From an uncultured Acidimicrobiaceae bacterium (GTDB taxonomy: Bacteria; Actinomycetota; Acidimicrobiia; Acidimicrobiales; UBA10347), in contig CAJJAG010000003.1 of NCBI GenBank assembly GCA_905182135.1, positions 62,001-126,000 on the forward strand: a stretch of 64,000 nucleotides of DNA, read 5' to 3'. The notes beneath the pieces were generated by a model, which saw only the letters and a list, made by a program, of their open reading frames with translations, ran no database searches and had not been told where the DNA came from. How positions within the stretch are numbered: the stretch's first letter is position 1; every line of letters begins with the position of its first letter. Shown piece by piece: positions 51,787 to 60,285 of this stretch. A program made the translations under genes and the position numbers.

Positions 51787-52834
51787 ATTCGAACTCCCGG
51801 CGGTCGACGGAATCGTCACCGCCGATCAAATCCGCGCGACCGGTCAGAGCATCGCTGAGCTCCAACTCCTCAGCGGCCAGATCCCTTGGTTTTCCGGTGG
51901 GCATTGCGACCCGTGGAACCATATCGAGACAGCCATGGCCCTCGATGTCGTCGGTCTGCATAACGAAGCTGTCGCGGCCTATGGCTGGCTGCGTGACGTC
52001 CAACTTCCCGACGGGAGCTGGTACCAGTACTACAACAACGATGGTGTCGAACAAGACAAGTTTGACGCCAACACCATCGCCTACATCGCCACGGGTATTT
52101 GGCATCACTGGCTTCTCACCGGCGATCGCGAATTTCTCAACGCCTACTGGCAGGTGGTCGACCGAGCCATCAATTGGGTACTCGCGCTGCAACGCCCTGC
52201 AGGTGACATCGTGTGGGCTCGCCATTCTGATGGCACACCGTTTTCGTTCTCACTCTTGACTGGGTCATCGTCGATCTGCCACAGCCTGAAGATTGCGATC
52301 GCACTGGCCGACGAACTCGGCCACGACCGTCCTGCCTGGCGACCTGCTGCAGCTCGGCTCGCCGCTTGCATCCGAGACAACGAGGCCGCGTTCGCACCGA
52401 AGAAGCGATGGGCCATGGACTGGTATTACCCGGTCATGACCGGCGTGGTTCGCGGCCAGGCCGGTATCGATCGTCTACAGGCTGGCGAAGACACATTCAT
52501 CATCAAAGGTGCCGGCGTTCGTTGTGTCGCTAACCAAGACTGGGTCACCTCCGCCGAGACCTGCGAAGCGGTATTGGCCTTTCTCGCCGTCGGCCAAACA
52601 GAACGAGCGCTTGAGCTCTTCGATTGGGCGCAGTGCAATCGCGATGTCGACGGTTCGTACTTCACTGGCATGGTCTTCCCACAGCGCGTGAACTTCCCTG
52701 GTGGCGAACGCTCGGCCTATACCGCTGCTGCCATCGTCTTGGCTGCCGATGCGCTATGCGGCGCTAGCCCTGCATCTCGGCTTCTCTGGGCACACGATGC
52801 GGTAGCCGAAGTCGAAGCGGTCTTCGTCAACTGA
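51776..52834 (+). CDS. Prenyltransferase/squalene-cyclase-like alpha-barrel protein
   Basis: A 352-residue helical protein. Repeated short helices with QLPDGSWYQYYNNDG and the QW-like words suggest the alpha/alpha toroid of terpene cyclases, prenyltransferase beta subunits or glycosidases. HCDPWNHIETAMALDVVGLH starts the toroid, with WAMDWYYPVMTGVVRGQAGI and AETCEAVLAFLAVGQTERAL following. No DxDD motif of cyclases is visible, so activity is unclear; unsaturated glucuronyl or other glycoside hydrolase folds are alternatives. ATG 51776 overlaps the methyltransferase stop. Confidence 0.6.
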   Translation: MRPEFELPAVDGIVTADQIRATGQSIAELQLLSGQIPWFSGGHCDPWNHIETAMALDVVGLHNEAVAAYGWLRDVQLPDGSWYQYYNNDGVEQDKFDANTIAYIATGIWHHWLLTGDREFLNAYWQVVDRAINWVLALQRPAGDIVWARHSDGTPFSFSLLTGSSSICHSLKIAIALADELGHDRPAWRPAAARLAACIRDNEAAFAPKKRWAMDWYYPVMTGVVRGQAGIDRLQAGEDTFIIKGAGVRCVANQDWVTSAETCEAVLAFLAVGQTERALELFDWAQCNRDVDGSYFTGMVFPQRVNFPGGERSAYTAAAIVLAADALCGASPASRLLWAHDAVAEVEAVFVN

Positions 52835-52942
52835 AACCAGCCATCAATGTCAGTTGAGTTGGTTTCGATTACCGGGCCACGGTTATCGCTTGTTGCATCA
52901 GCCATAGTCGCAACGAACGCTACTGGCCCCGGCGAGTGGCAG

Positions 52943-54052
52943 CTAGGGCGTCCACTCGGCATAGTAGTTGTGAGCACCCATTTCCTTGACGTCGGTAACC
53001 CAGTCGCTGGCGTAGGGCCAGTCGGCTTCTTGGCCTTCGAGCGGGCCTTGCCAAAAACGAGCCAGTGGCCCGTCGACGCTCGGCTCTAGCGACCAGGCCT
53101 GGCGGCGGTACGCAAAATTGTCGGGGACAAGCTCGTGCGCCATGCGGAAGTGGCCAATAGCTGCCTGGTGATTACCGGCCAATTCAAGGTGTGTTGCCAT
53201 CTCGAAGTGGGCATGGCCACGGGAGGTGTCGCTGTTACGGGTGCCAGATCGATCGATCACCTCAGCGGGAGCCAACGAGAACTCACTGTCAACGCCCTTC
53301 TCTATCCAGTCACGAAGCGCCGCTTCATAGGTCGGCGCGTCATAGATGATCTGCGATGCATGGGTCATCATCTCGACGATACGTTTCGGCGGGTTCTCCA
53401 TTGCTCTCTGATTCGGAGCGCGCTGCACCCCCACCGACGGCGGAGCTGGCGACGTCTCAGCCGGCCGAACAATCAAGCCATCCTCATCGATCCATACGGC
53501 ATTCGGGATGTTCACGACACCGAACAGCTCCGCGACCCGATGATGTTCATCGATCAGCGATGGATGCTGTGGGTCGGCGGCTTCGATGAATGCCCGACAT
53601 GCCTCCGGGCCAGCGGTATCGATACCCACGGTTACCACTTCGACACCCTGGTCCTTGACCTCATCGCGAAATGCCTGCCACACGGGCAGGTCAGCCGAAC
53701 AACCTCAATAGGGCGACCAGGCGACGAGCACAACCTTTTTGCCTCGCAACGAGTGCAACTCGAATATGTCGCCGTCAAGCGTAGGCAAGGTCAAGTTTGG
53801 AGCTTCGACAGTAGACAGAGCGCGCGAGCCAATCGACTCGGGCCCAAGCGCCCAGATGCCATGGGCCTCGTCGTGTACCAGCGGCATATTGAGTTGATCG
53901 GCAAGCGAAGCCAGATCAACAACTTCACCATCAGAATTGTCGGCAAGGGGAACACATATGTCGCCCTTGCATGCACCCTCGGGTTTGAGTTGCCAACCAG
54001 TACGGCGCTCGAAGTCGGCCCGACTGACGGTGAGGGTCTCAGCGATCATCAC
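52943..54052 (-). CDS. Thioredoxin-fold (AhpC/TSA- or TlpA-like) redoxin with in-frame TGA: candidate selenoprotein
   Basis: Two same-frame halves (54052-53708 and 53704-52943) join if TGA 53705-53707 is read as selenocysteine, giving 369 residues with Sec116. Residues 1-80 form a helical N-terminal domain (ADFERRTGWQLKPEGACKGD). Residues 83-240 are redoxin-like: APNLTLPTLDGDIFELHSLR, then GKKVVLVAWSPY-U-GCSADLPVWQAF, then VEVVTVGIDTAGPEACRAFI and VVNIPNAVWIDEDGLIVRP. The U-G-C centre stands where Cys homologues have a Cys pair. Residues about 290-350 look TPR-like (HFEMATHLELAGNHQAAIGH). A 6-bp hairpin starts 14 nt past the TGA and a tRNA-Sec gene is in this window. Start is GTG 54052 or ATG 54049. 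The alternative is a nonsense pseudogene, but both halves are otherwise intact. Confidence 0.82.
53674..53690 (-). promoter_or_regulatory. Candidate bacterial SECIS hairpin
   Basis: Immediately downstream of the in-frame TGA, CCTGCC (53690-53685) pairs with GGCAGG (53679-53674) around loop CGTGT, with G at the second loop position. The stem begins 14 nt after the TGA. Bacterial SECIS elements are apical stem-loops inside the coding region about 10-20 nt past the UGA with a G/U-containing loop recognised by SelB, so position, size and loop all fit. Confidence 0.68.
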
Positions 54053-54372
54053 TCGACTCTAGTGGTGTGGACCCAACTAGCTGACTCCCTCTAACCGAAC
54101 GACGCCGGTCTTCGAATTGACGAGCTATCACACAATCGATGCCCGCGATCTGGGCCTTCTTAGCAAGCATGGCCCGCTGAGCGTGGCGGCCACTGGGCAG
54201 CTCTCTTTCACTGTCAGCGCTTGCGGCTTGTTCTCCAGGCGGGTGGTCGTGACGAGTAGACCAGCGGTGCCGCCTGGCACCAGCGTTCCCAGGTCAAACG
54301 TCAGCCAAATCACCGTCAGCAGAATCACAATATGGCCCTGCGTAGGCAACCCTGCTCAATCAGAATGGACCT
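54053..54372. other. Gap upstream of the candidate selenoprotein
   Basis: About 320 bp. A minus-strand frame at 54128-54349 (73 residues, MPTQGHIVILLTVIWLTFDL start) has one hydrophobic segment but an unstructured Arg-rich end and no recognised family; I do not count it as a gene. Promoter of the redoxin expected here. Confidence 0.35.
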
Positions 54373-55866
54373 CTAGGTCACTGACCAGTCGGCGGCGGCA
54401 TCGGTCGGCCAGCGGGGGCCATCGACTCGTGGGTGTTCGAAATTCTCGACCCGCAACGTTGTTAGGCCAGGACTATCAGCAGCGATGATCTCAGTAGCCA
54501 GCTCAGAGAAACCTGCGCGAAAATGCTGGCTGCTCTTGAGTACCACCAGGTCATAGTCGCGCACGTCGATCCCATGCAGCGCGAAAACTTCCTCATCGAA
54601 CACCTGCGATCGTTCAGAGCCGACCAGAATGTCGAGTCCACCACGACCACCAACCTGCAGCCTCGCCATAGGTCCGTAACGAGCCACTAGCCCCGCAAGC
54701 ATCGGCGACGTGTACACGAATCGGCCGTCGGACAAGGTCTTTACGTATACGTCGAGCTTCAGCGGCGCTCCGTGCAGCTCGTCGTGTTTCCCTCCAAGCG
54801 AAACCGAGATCGTTGCCCCAGGGCCAGCCTTGGTCGCTTGCTTGGCGACAGCCGGGTCGTAGACAAACCCGAAACACGTCCGCTCGGGAGCGGCTTCGAT
54901 CAGCGCTCGCAGCACGTGGGTGGCGTCGCCCGGCGATCCTCCGCCTGGGTTGTCGGCAGTGTCGTTGACGACCACAGGACCGCCTTGATCAGACGCCACG
55001 CGCACGGCCTGCGAGATAGCGATTTCGGGGCTAAGCGATTCGAGCCGAAACTCCTCGCGCCGACCCCACACCTGTGACGCAATTTGTTGTGCGACCGAAC
55101 GAGCGAGCGCGGGATCATCATGTGTCGTCACCACGACCGAAGCGCCGGCTTGAGGAATGTCGGTAAACGGGAACCCGTGGAAGAACGCGCATCGCAGCAC
55201 GCCCGGTTCCTCTTGAAAATCGAGACACATCTGCCGGATATCACCAGCTGGTGCGATATCGGTCGTTGCAGTCGGCAACAGCAGCGGCAGCCGTTCGACA
55301 TGGGTGGTCGGTTTCCAGTCGCCCAACAACAGTTTGGGCACCGCATCGATGGCTTCAACGCCGCGCTCAAACATATCGACGTGCGGATAGTCATAGACCC
55401 CGAGCATCAGATCGAAGACCTCGTTCATTTCGTTCGTGATACTGCCGTGCAGATCGAGCGTGGTGATCAGCGGCACGTCTGCGCCGATAACCAGACGGAT
55501 CGCAGCACCCAGATCTGCTTCGAGGTCATCGATGCCGTCGACGATCCCTGCACCGTGGGTATCGAGCACCACTGCGTCGACAGGCAGTGCGGCCGATATA
55601 CCTTCGACGAGTTCGTCGCGCATCTGCTGATAGGCCGAAGCTTCGACCGTTCCAGATGGTTGGGCGGACGCATGCAAGACGGGCACAAGTTCATCGCCAT
55701 TGGCGTCACCTGCGGCAAGCATGCCCCCCACAAAGGTGCGAGTGCCTGCGTATCCATGGATCTCGTTGCCTCGCCGAACATCGAACGAATCGAGACCCGT
55801 CATGCCGAAGGACTCAACCGCGTAGGTGTTGGTCTCGTGGACGATGCCGCCAATAGCGATGCGCAT
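54373..55866 (-). CDS. M81-family metallopeptidase (MlrC-like)
   Basis: A 497-residue protein of the microcystinase C-like family. The N-terminal MRIAIGGIVHETNTYAVESF, VVLDTHGAGIVDGIDDLEAD and LITTLDLHGSITNEM hold the His/Asp/Glu metal ligands. CAFFHGFPFTDIPQAGASVV, VNDTADNPGGGSPGDATHVL and VVLKSSQHFRAGF follow. The family cleaves linear peptides or hydrolyses other amides in bacteria without microcystin; substrate here unknown. Full length; its stop is 320 bp from the redoxin start. Confidence 0.92.
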   Translation of the reverse strand: MRIAIGGIVHETNTYAVESFGMTGLDSFDVRRGNEIHGYAGTRTFVGGMLAAGDANGDELVPVLHASAQPSGTVEASAYQQMRDELVEGISAALPVDAVVLDTHGAGIVDGIDDLEADLGAAIRLVIGADVPLITTLDLHGSITNEMNEVFDLMLGVYDYPHVDMFERGVEAIDAVPKLLLGDWKPTTHVERLPLLLPTATTDIAPAGDIRQMCLDFQEEPGVLRCAFFHGFPFTDIPQAGASVVVTTHDDPALARSVAQQIASQVWGRREEFRLESLSPEIAISQAVRVASDQGGPVVVNDTADNPGGGSPGDATHVLRALIEAAPERTCFGFVYDPAVAKQATKAGPGATISVSLGGKHDELHGAPLKLDVYVKTLSDGRFVYTSPMLAGLVARYGPMARLQVGGRGGLDILVGSERSQVFDEEVFALHGIDVRDYDLVVLKSSQHFRAGFSELATEIIAADSPGLTTLRVENFEHPRVDGPRWPTDAAADWSVT

Positions 55867-55976
55867 GGCCCGAACCTAGCGCACCGACCCGGCAGGTTTC
55901 TGGGCTGCAGCTAGTGCACAAAGTGCGCTACTTGCGGCCAAGACTGAACCCTCTCATGTGAGCTATGGCCATGCCG

Positions 55977-56918
55977 TCAGCCGATTACCGAGGTGGGGTC
56001 ACAGTTGGCGCCACAGACGATGACCGCAACCGTCTCACCGGGTTCGGGTAGATACGCACCACAACACAGTGCAGCCGCCGCAGTGGCGCCGCCAGGCTCG
56101 ACAACGAGCTGTGCCGAGGACCAGAATCGGCGCTGCGCATTGAGGATGGCGGCATCTGGGACAGTGATTGACGTTGCCCCTGCGTGGCGAAGCGCATGCC
56201 AATTGGTCGTGCCAACTCGGCGAGCACCAAGTGAATCCGCCGCCACACCTTCGACGCTAACGTCGACAGGCTCACCAGCTTCGGTAGCTGCTGCGAAACA
56301 CTGCGAGGAATCTGGTTCTACGACGATGACCTTGGTGTTGGTACCTGCAAACCAGGCTGCAATGCCCGATGCCAAACCCCCGCCTCCGAGCGACACGAGA
56401 ACGGTGTCGACATTAGGAAGGTCAGTCTCGACTTCGAGCCCGATAGTGCCAGCACCAGCGATGGTGTCATTGTGGTCATAGGCATGGATATCAAGTGCGC
56501 CGGTCTCGACTTGGCGTTGACGGCATGCAGCGAGAGCATCGTCATAGAGCGCACCAGTGACATGCACGGTCGCACCCAGTTTGCGAATCTTGTCGACCTT
56601 CGCTGCTGGCGATACCTGGGGAACGAAGATCTCAACTGGCACCCCAAGCTTCTGGGCAACCCAGGCGACGGCTAAACCATGATTGCCGCCCGATGCAGCA
56701 ATCAGCCCACTACTCGGGATCTCGGAAGTGACTGCCCGATGTAAGGCGCCGCGTGGTTTAAACGAGCCGGTGTGCTGCAACAACTCGAGCTTGTTGATGA
56801 CATGACCAGCGGTATCGAAGAATCGTGGCCCCGTGTCGAGCATGGGCGTTCGCCGGATACCGCCATCGATCAGCGCTGCTGCGGTTTCGATCTCGGCGCG
56901 CGTAACTGCGGGTTCCAT
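55977..56918 (-). CDS. PLP-dependent threonine/serine dehydratase-like enzyme
   Basis: A fold-type II PLP enzyme of 313 residues. NKLELLQHTGSFKPRGALHR carries the Schiff-base Lys, LIAASGGNHGLAVAWVAQKL the substrate-loop Asn, and VLVSLGGGGLASGIAAWFAG the phosphate-binding glycine loop. No regulatory ACT domain follows, as in catabolic or serine-racemase-type members. It overlaps the methyltransferase upstream by 1 bp. Product would be a 2-oxo acid plus ammonia via a reactive enamine, the kind of intermediate RidA clears. Confidence 0.9.
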   Translation of the reverse strand: MEPAVTRAEIETAAALIDGGIRRTPMLDTGPRFFDTAGHVINKLELLQHTGSFKPRGALHRAVTSEIPSSGLIAASGGNHGLAVAWVAQKLGVPVEIFVPQVSPAAKVDKIRKLGATVHVTGALYDDALAACRQRQVETGALDIHAYDHNDTIAGAGTIGLEVETDLPNVDTVLVSLGGGGLASGIAAWFAGTNTKVIVVEPDSSQCFAAATEAGEPVDVSVEGVAADSLGARRVGTTNWHALRHAGATSITVPDAAILNAQRRFWSSAQLVVEPGGATAAAALCCGAYLPEPGETVAVIVCGANCDPTSVIG

Positions 56919-57568
56919 CAGATGCCCTTTCTAATGCGGCGAAGCGTCCGAAGCGAGCCGGTGTGACCGATCTCTTCGAACCCACCGGACTGCATAGCCC
57001 GCGTCCAGATCTCGAACGGTGGTCGACCACCGTCGGCCGGATTGGGGAACACATCGTGGATCAGCAAGAGACCACCGATCGCGACCTTGGGAACCCAATA
57101 CTCGTAGTCAGCGTGTGCCGGTTCTTCACCGTGGCCTCCGTCGATGAAGAGCAACGCAAGCGGCGTGTTCCAGTGCTGGGCGATTGTTGGAGAGTCTCCA
57201 ACCAGTGCCACCACGGTCCCTTCGAGCCCAGCATCGTGCAAGGTCCGACGAAAGAACGGAAGCGTGTCGATCTTGCCGACTGCGGGATCTACTAGGTCGG
57301 CCTCGTGATGCTCCCAGCCCGCCTGGTTCTCTTCACTCCCTCGATGGTGGTCGAGCGCGAACAGGACTGAACCTTGAGCCTGTGCTGCGAAGCCGAAATA
57401 CAAGGCGGACTTGCCGCAGTAGCTTCCGACTTCGAGCCAAGCGCCAGTGGGCGCCTGGAATGCAGCTGAATACAACGCCAGGCCTTCGTCGATCGGCATA
57501 AAGCCTCGAGCTGCTTCAGCCAGACCTCGCTGCTTGGCTGGCATCTCGGTCACCGGTACATCGGTCAT
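56918..57568 (-). CDS. Class I SAM-dependent methyltransferase (cephalosporin-hydroxylase-like / Methyltransf_24)
   Basis: A 216-residue Rossmann-fold protein. WLEVGSYCGKSALYFGFAAQ is SAM motif I, LFALDHHRGSEENQAGWEHH follows, and ALLFIDGGHGEEPAHADYEY is the DGxH-type motif of the family. The family methylates small metabolites or sugars. It overlaps the GtrA gene by 4 bp and the dehydratase by 1 bp, so the three form an operon GtrA-methyltransferase-dehydratase. Confidence 0.83.
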   Translation of the reverse strand: MTDVPVTEMPAKQRGLAEAARGFMPIDEGLALYSAAFQAPTGAWLEVGSYCGKSALYFGFAAQAQGSVLFALDHHRGSEENQAGWEHHEADLVDPAVGKIDTLPFFRRTLHDAGLEGTVVALVGDSPTIAQHWNTPLALLFIDGGHGEEPAHADYEYWVPKVAIGGLLLIHDVFPNPADGGRPPFEIWTRAMQSGGFEEIGHTGSLRTLRRIRKGI

Positions 57569-58017
57569 GGGCTCACCTCGAGCGGAGTGTTGCCAAATAA
57601 GTATTTCTCAAGCACGACAAACTTAAAGATCCAAACAGCACCAAAAGCCATGAAGTTGGCTGCCAAGAAGACCACCGACAAGTCAGTGAACACATCAGCC
57701 GCTGCCACGAAGGCTACGGAAAGAAATAGACCAAGAAATGCCATCGCCCAGAACGGTGCTATCTCTCGGCCGATGCTGCTCCCTCCCCGTTTGTTCCACA
57801 CCCAATAACGGTTCAGGAAGTAATTCGGGATGCTCGACAGCGTCACCGCAACGATGTTCGCCACGACAGGTTGCAGCTCGACGACGTCGAGGAAGACCCA
57901 AAACAGCGCCGCTCCAAGCGGAACCGTGACCACAGAGACAGCGGCAAAACGAGCCAGCTTCGCCAGATCAGTTTTGACGAAGCCGATCAACGACGAAAGC
58001 AAGCTCACCGCCGACAA
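57565..58017 (-). CDS. GtrA-family membrane protein
   Basis: A 150-residue four-helix protein of the GtrA/PST family, involved in moving lipid-linked sugars or in glycan modification. FAAVSVVTVPLGAALFWVFL, ANIVAVTLSSIPNYFLNRYW, VWNKRGG, ALVGLF-like AMAFLGLFLSVAFVAAADVF and FMAFGAVWIFKFVVLEKYLF. The PNYFLNRYWVW word is the family hallmark. Divergent from the Na+/H+ antiporter 79 bp away. Confidence 0.9.
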   Translation of the reverse strand: MSAVSLLSSLIGFVKTDLAKLARFAAVSVVTVPLGAALFWVFLDVVELQPVVANIVAVTLSSIPNYFLNRYWVWNKRGGSSIGREIAPFWAMAFLGLFLSVAFVAAADVFTDLSVVFLAANFMAFGAVWIFKFVVLEKYLFGNTPLEVSP

Positions 58018-58096
58018 GGCTACCTCTCGACCTGAGATCCCCGAGTGGCAAACGCTGCGGACCGTCCGATCGGGATCAGGGCTCTACACTCTCGCC

Positions 58097-59773
58097 GTGT
58101 CCACCATGAACCTTCTCGCTGCTGAGGCCGGAAGCAATTTCCTCGAACAAGAACTGAGCGTCGTCGTTCTACTGGCGGTAGCCGCTGCGATGGCTATCGT
58201 CGTCAAGCGCATCAAGGTGCCGTACACGGTCGCCCTGGTTCTGGTCGGCCTGGCGTTTGCGTTCTTTCCCAACTTCGTCGATATCGACTTCTCCGCCGAA
58301 CTGATCCTGGGGTTGCTCATTCCGCCGCTGCTGTTCGAGGCCACGCTGCATATCCCCTGGCCGAAGCTCAAAGCCGACCTAGTGCCGATTCTCATATTCG
58401 CCATCGGCGGCACCATGCTTGGCACCTTCGCCGTCGGCTGGATCGTGTGGTGGCTCGTTGGTGTGCCGTGGCTGGCAGCAGTCGCGTTTGGAGCGCTGAT
58501 CTCGGCAACCGACCCGGTCGCTGTGATCGCATTCTTCAAATCGCTGGGCGTGACCAAACGCCTGTCGGTTCTGGTTGAAGGCGAAAGCCTGTTCAACGAC
58601 GCAGTGGCCTTTGTGGCCTTCACACTTGCTGTAAGCGCTGCTGCACCCGGCGAAAGCTTCGGCATCGGCAACGCCATTGGGGACTTCCTGATCGTCGGCG
58701 GTGGCGGACTGGCCGTCGGCATCGTGCTCGGCTGGTTCGTCTCCGAGGTCGTTTTGGCTCGGGTCGACGATGCGCTCATCGAGACCACAACCAGCCTGGC
58801 TCTGGCCTATGGATCGTTCCTGGTCGCCGAAGAGTTCGGGCTAATTTTCAACATCGAGGACCTGCATTTCAGCGGCATCCTTGCGGTAGTCGCCGCTGGG
58901 CTCATGGTCGGCAACATCGGGCTGCGCAACACCTCACCCACCACGCGAATCACGCTCGAGTACTTCTGGGCAGTGCTGACGTTCCTAGTGAACTCGCTGG
59001 TGTTCCTAGTCATTGGACTGAAGATCAACCTGCGCGAAATCGACATCGCAGAGAACATCCTGAATGTGGCGATCGCCATCGGTGCGATCCTGCTGACACG
59101 CTTGGTCATCGTCTACGGGTTTGGGGCCATCCATGCAAGGGTGCAACCGAGCCGGCGCGTACCGACCTCGTTCCGCCATGTCATGTACTGGGGCGGCCTC
59201 CGTGGCGCTATCTCCCTCGCGCTTGCCCTGCTGCTCGAAGAGAGCGACTTCGCACCCGATGTCGTCGACACGCTGCTCGTCATGACCTTTGGTGTGGTGC
59301 TGTTCACCCTGCTGATCCAGGGCACCACGATCAGCGGTCTTATCGAACGCCTCGGGCTATCGGGGCAACAGGCAAACCAACGTCACCAGCAAGAGATCCA
59401 GGCACGCATCTACTCCCGGCGAGCTGGGGCTGCCGAGATTCAGCGCCTGGGCAGCGAAGGTGTCCTGTTCTCATCTATGGCAAAGGCGATGCAGAGCAAC
59501 TACAACGAAGAAGTCGCCGAGGCCCGTAATGAGCTTGCCGAACACTTCAGCACTCATCCTGAACTCGAAATCACCATGTTGTTGCAGGCCAGGCGAGACG
59601 CACTGGTTGCCGAACAGTCCGCTATTGGTGAGATGGTCCGCAGCGGGTTCGTGAGCACCGACGTCGGCCATGATCTGACGGTCGAACTAAACAACCGCAT
59701 GGCCGCTCTGGACCTGATCGAGGAACGCTGGGAAACCGACGTTACTCCTCCTGGCGAGTTGGACAACTCATGA
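58097..59773 (+). CDS. CPA1-family Na+/H+ antiporter with long cytosolic tail
   Basis: A 558-residue membrane protein with about twelve helices, then roughly 150 soluble residues. Family motifs: PYTVALVLVGLAFAFFPNF, FGALISATDPVAVIAFFKSL (ion-binding ATDP), GESLFNDAVAFVAFTLAVSA (ND), and MYWGGLRGAISLALALLLEE (RGAI). The tail (from about residue 435) is helical and basic/acidic. Start GTG 58097 or ATG 58106; earlier residues overlap the GtrA promoter region. Its TGA overlaps the next gene's ATG (ATGA), so a universal stress protein is co-translated. Exchanges Na+ for H+. Confidence 0.9.
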   Translation: MSTMNLLAAEAGSNFLEQELSVVVLLAVAAAMAIVVKRIKVPYTVALVLVGLAFAFFPNFVDIDFSAELILGLLIPPLLFEATLHIPWPKLKADLVPILIFAIGGTMLGTFAVGWIVWWLVGVPWLAAVAFGALISATDPVAVIAFFKSLGVTKRLSVLVEGESLFNDAVAFVAFTLAVSAAAPGESFGIGNAIGDFLIVGGGGLAVGIVLGWFVSEVVLARVDDALIETTTSLALAYGSFLVAEEFGLIFNIEDLHFSGILAVVAAGLMVGNIGLRNTSPTTRITLEYFWAVLTFLVNSLVFLVIGLKINLREIDIAENILNVAIAIGAILLTRLVIVYGFGAIHARVQPSRRVPTSFRHVMYWGGLRGAISLALALLLEESDFAPDVVDTLLVMTFGVVLFTLLIQGTTISGLIERLGLSGQQANQRHQQEIQARIYSRRAGAAEIQRLGSEGVLFSSMAKAMQSNYNEEVAEARNELAEHFSTHPELEITMLLQARRDALVAEQSAIGEMVRSGFVSTDVGHDLTVELNNRMAALDLIEERWETDVTPPGELDNS

Positions 59774-60222
59774 GCGGTCCAGACAACATCGGCGAACTTA
59801 TCTATGTGAGCTGGGGCGGCACCGGCCGAGGCGCCGCCCTGCGAGCGGCGTATGACCAGGCCGCAGACGCCGACCAAAGCCTTACGTACCTGGCCATTCT
59901 TGATCCTCCGCACTTCGCAGACCTGGACACCGGTTTTATCAAGCTCGTCATCGACGAACTCGAATGGCTGTTGAACGCACACATGCTGACCGTGGCTGAA
60001 GCTAGCTACAAGCAAGTCGAAACCACGCGGGTCATTGTGCGCACCGGCAACGTTGACGACGAGGTTGTTCAACTGGCCAAGGCCAGCGGTGCGCAATCAA
60101 TCGTGCTCGGCGCACCAATCGCCATTGGTGACACCTCGGTCGACGAACTCGTCGCCGCATTGCGCCGCCATACAGGGATCGCCGTCACCGTTGCCGATCC
60201 CGACGCTCCTCCCCTGACCTAG
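59770..60222 (+). CDS. Universal stress protein-like
   Basis: A 150-residue UspA-fold protein. IGELIYVSWGGTGRGAALRA starts the fold, LTYLAILDPPHF follows, and the C-terminal ASGAQSIVLGAPIAIGDTSV corresponds to the ATP-binding Gx2Gx9G(S/T) region, here GAPIAIGDTS, so nucleotide binding is uncertain. Coupled to the antiporter by a 4-bp overlap, a common partner that may sense ATP or second messengers to tune ion exchange. Convergent with the formate dehydrogenase operon. Confidence 0.8.
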   Translation: MSGPDNIGELIYVSWGGTGRGAALRAAYDQAADADQSLTYLAILDPPHFADLDTGFIKLVIDELEWLLNAHMLTVAEASYKQVETTRVIVRTGNVDDEVVQLAKASGAQSIVLGAPIAIGDTSVDELVAALRRHTGIAVTVADPDAPPLT

Positions 60223-60285
60223 CGGCATTTTGGCTTCTGGCCGTGACACCGTTCGTTCAAACCACGCTCAAGGAGCGTTGCTCTG

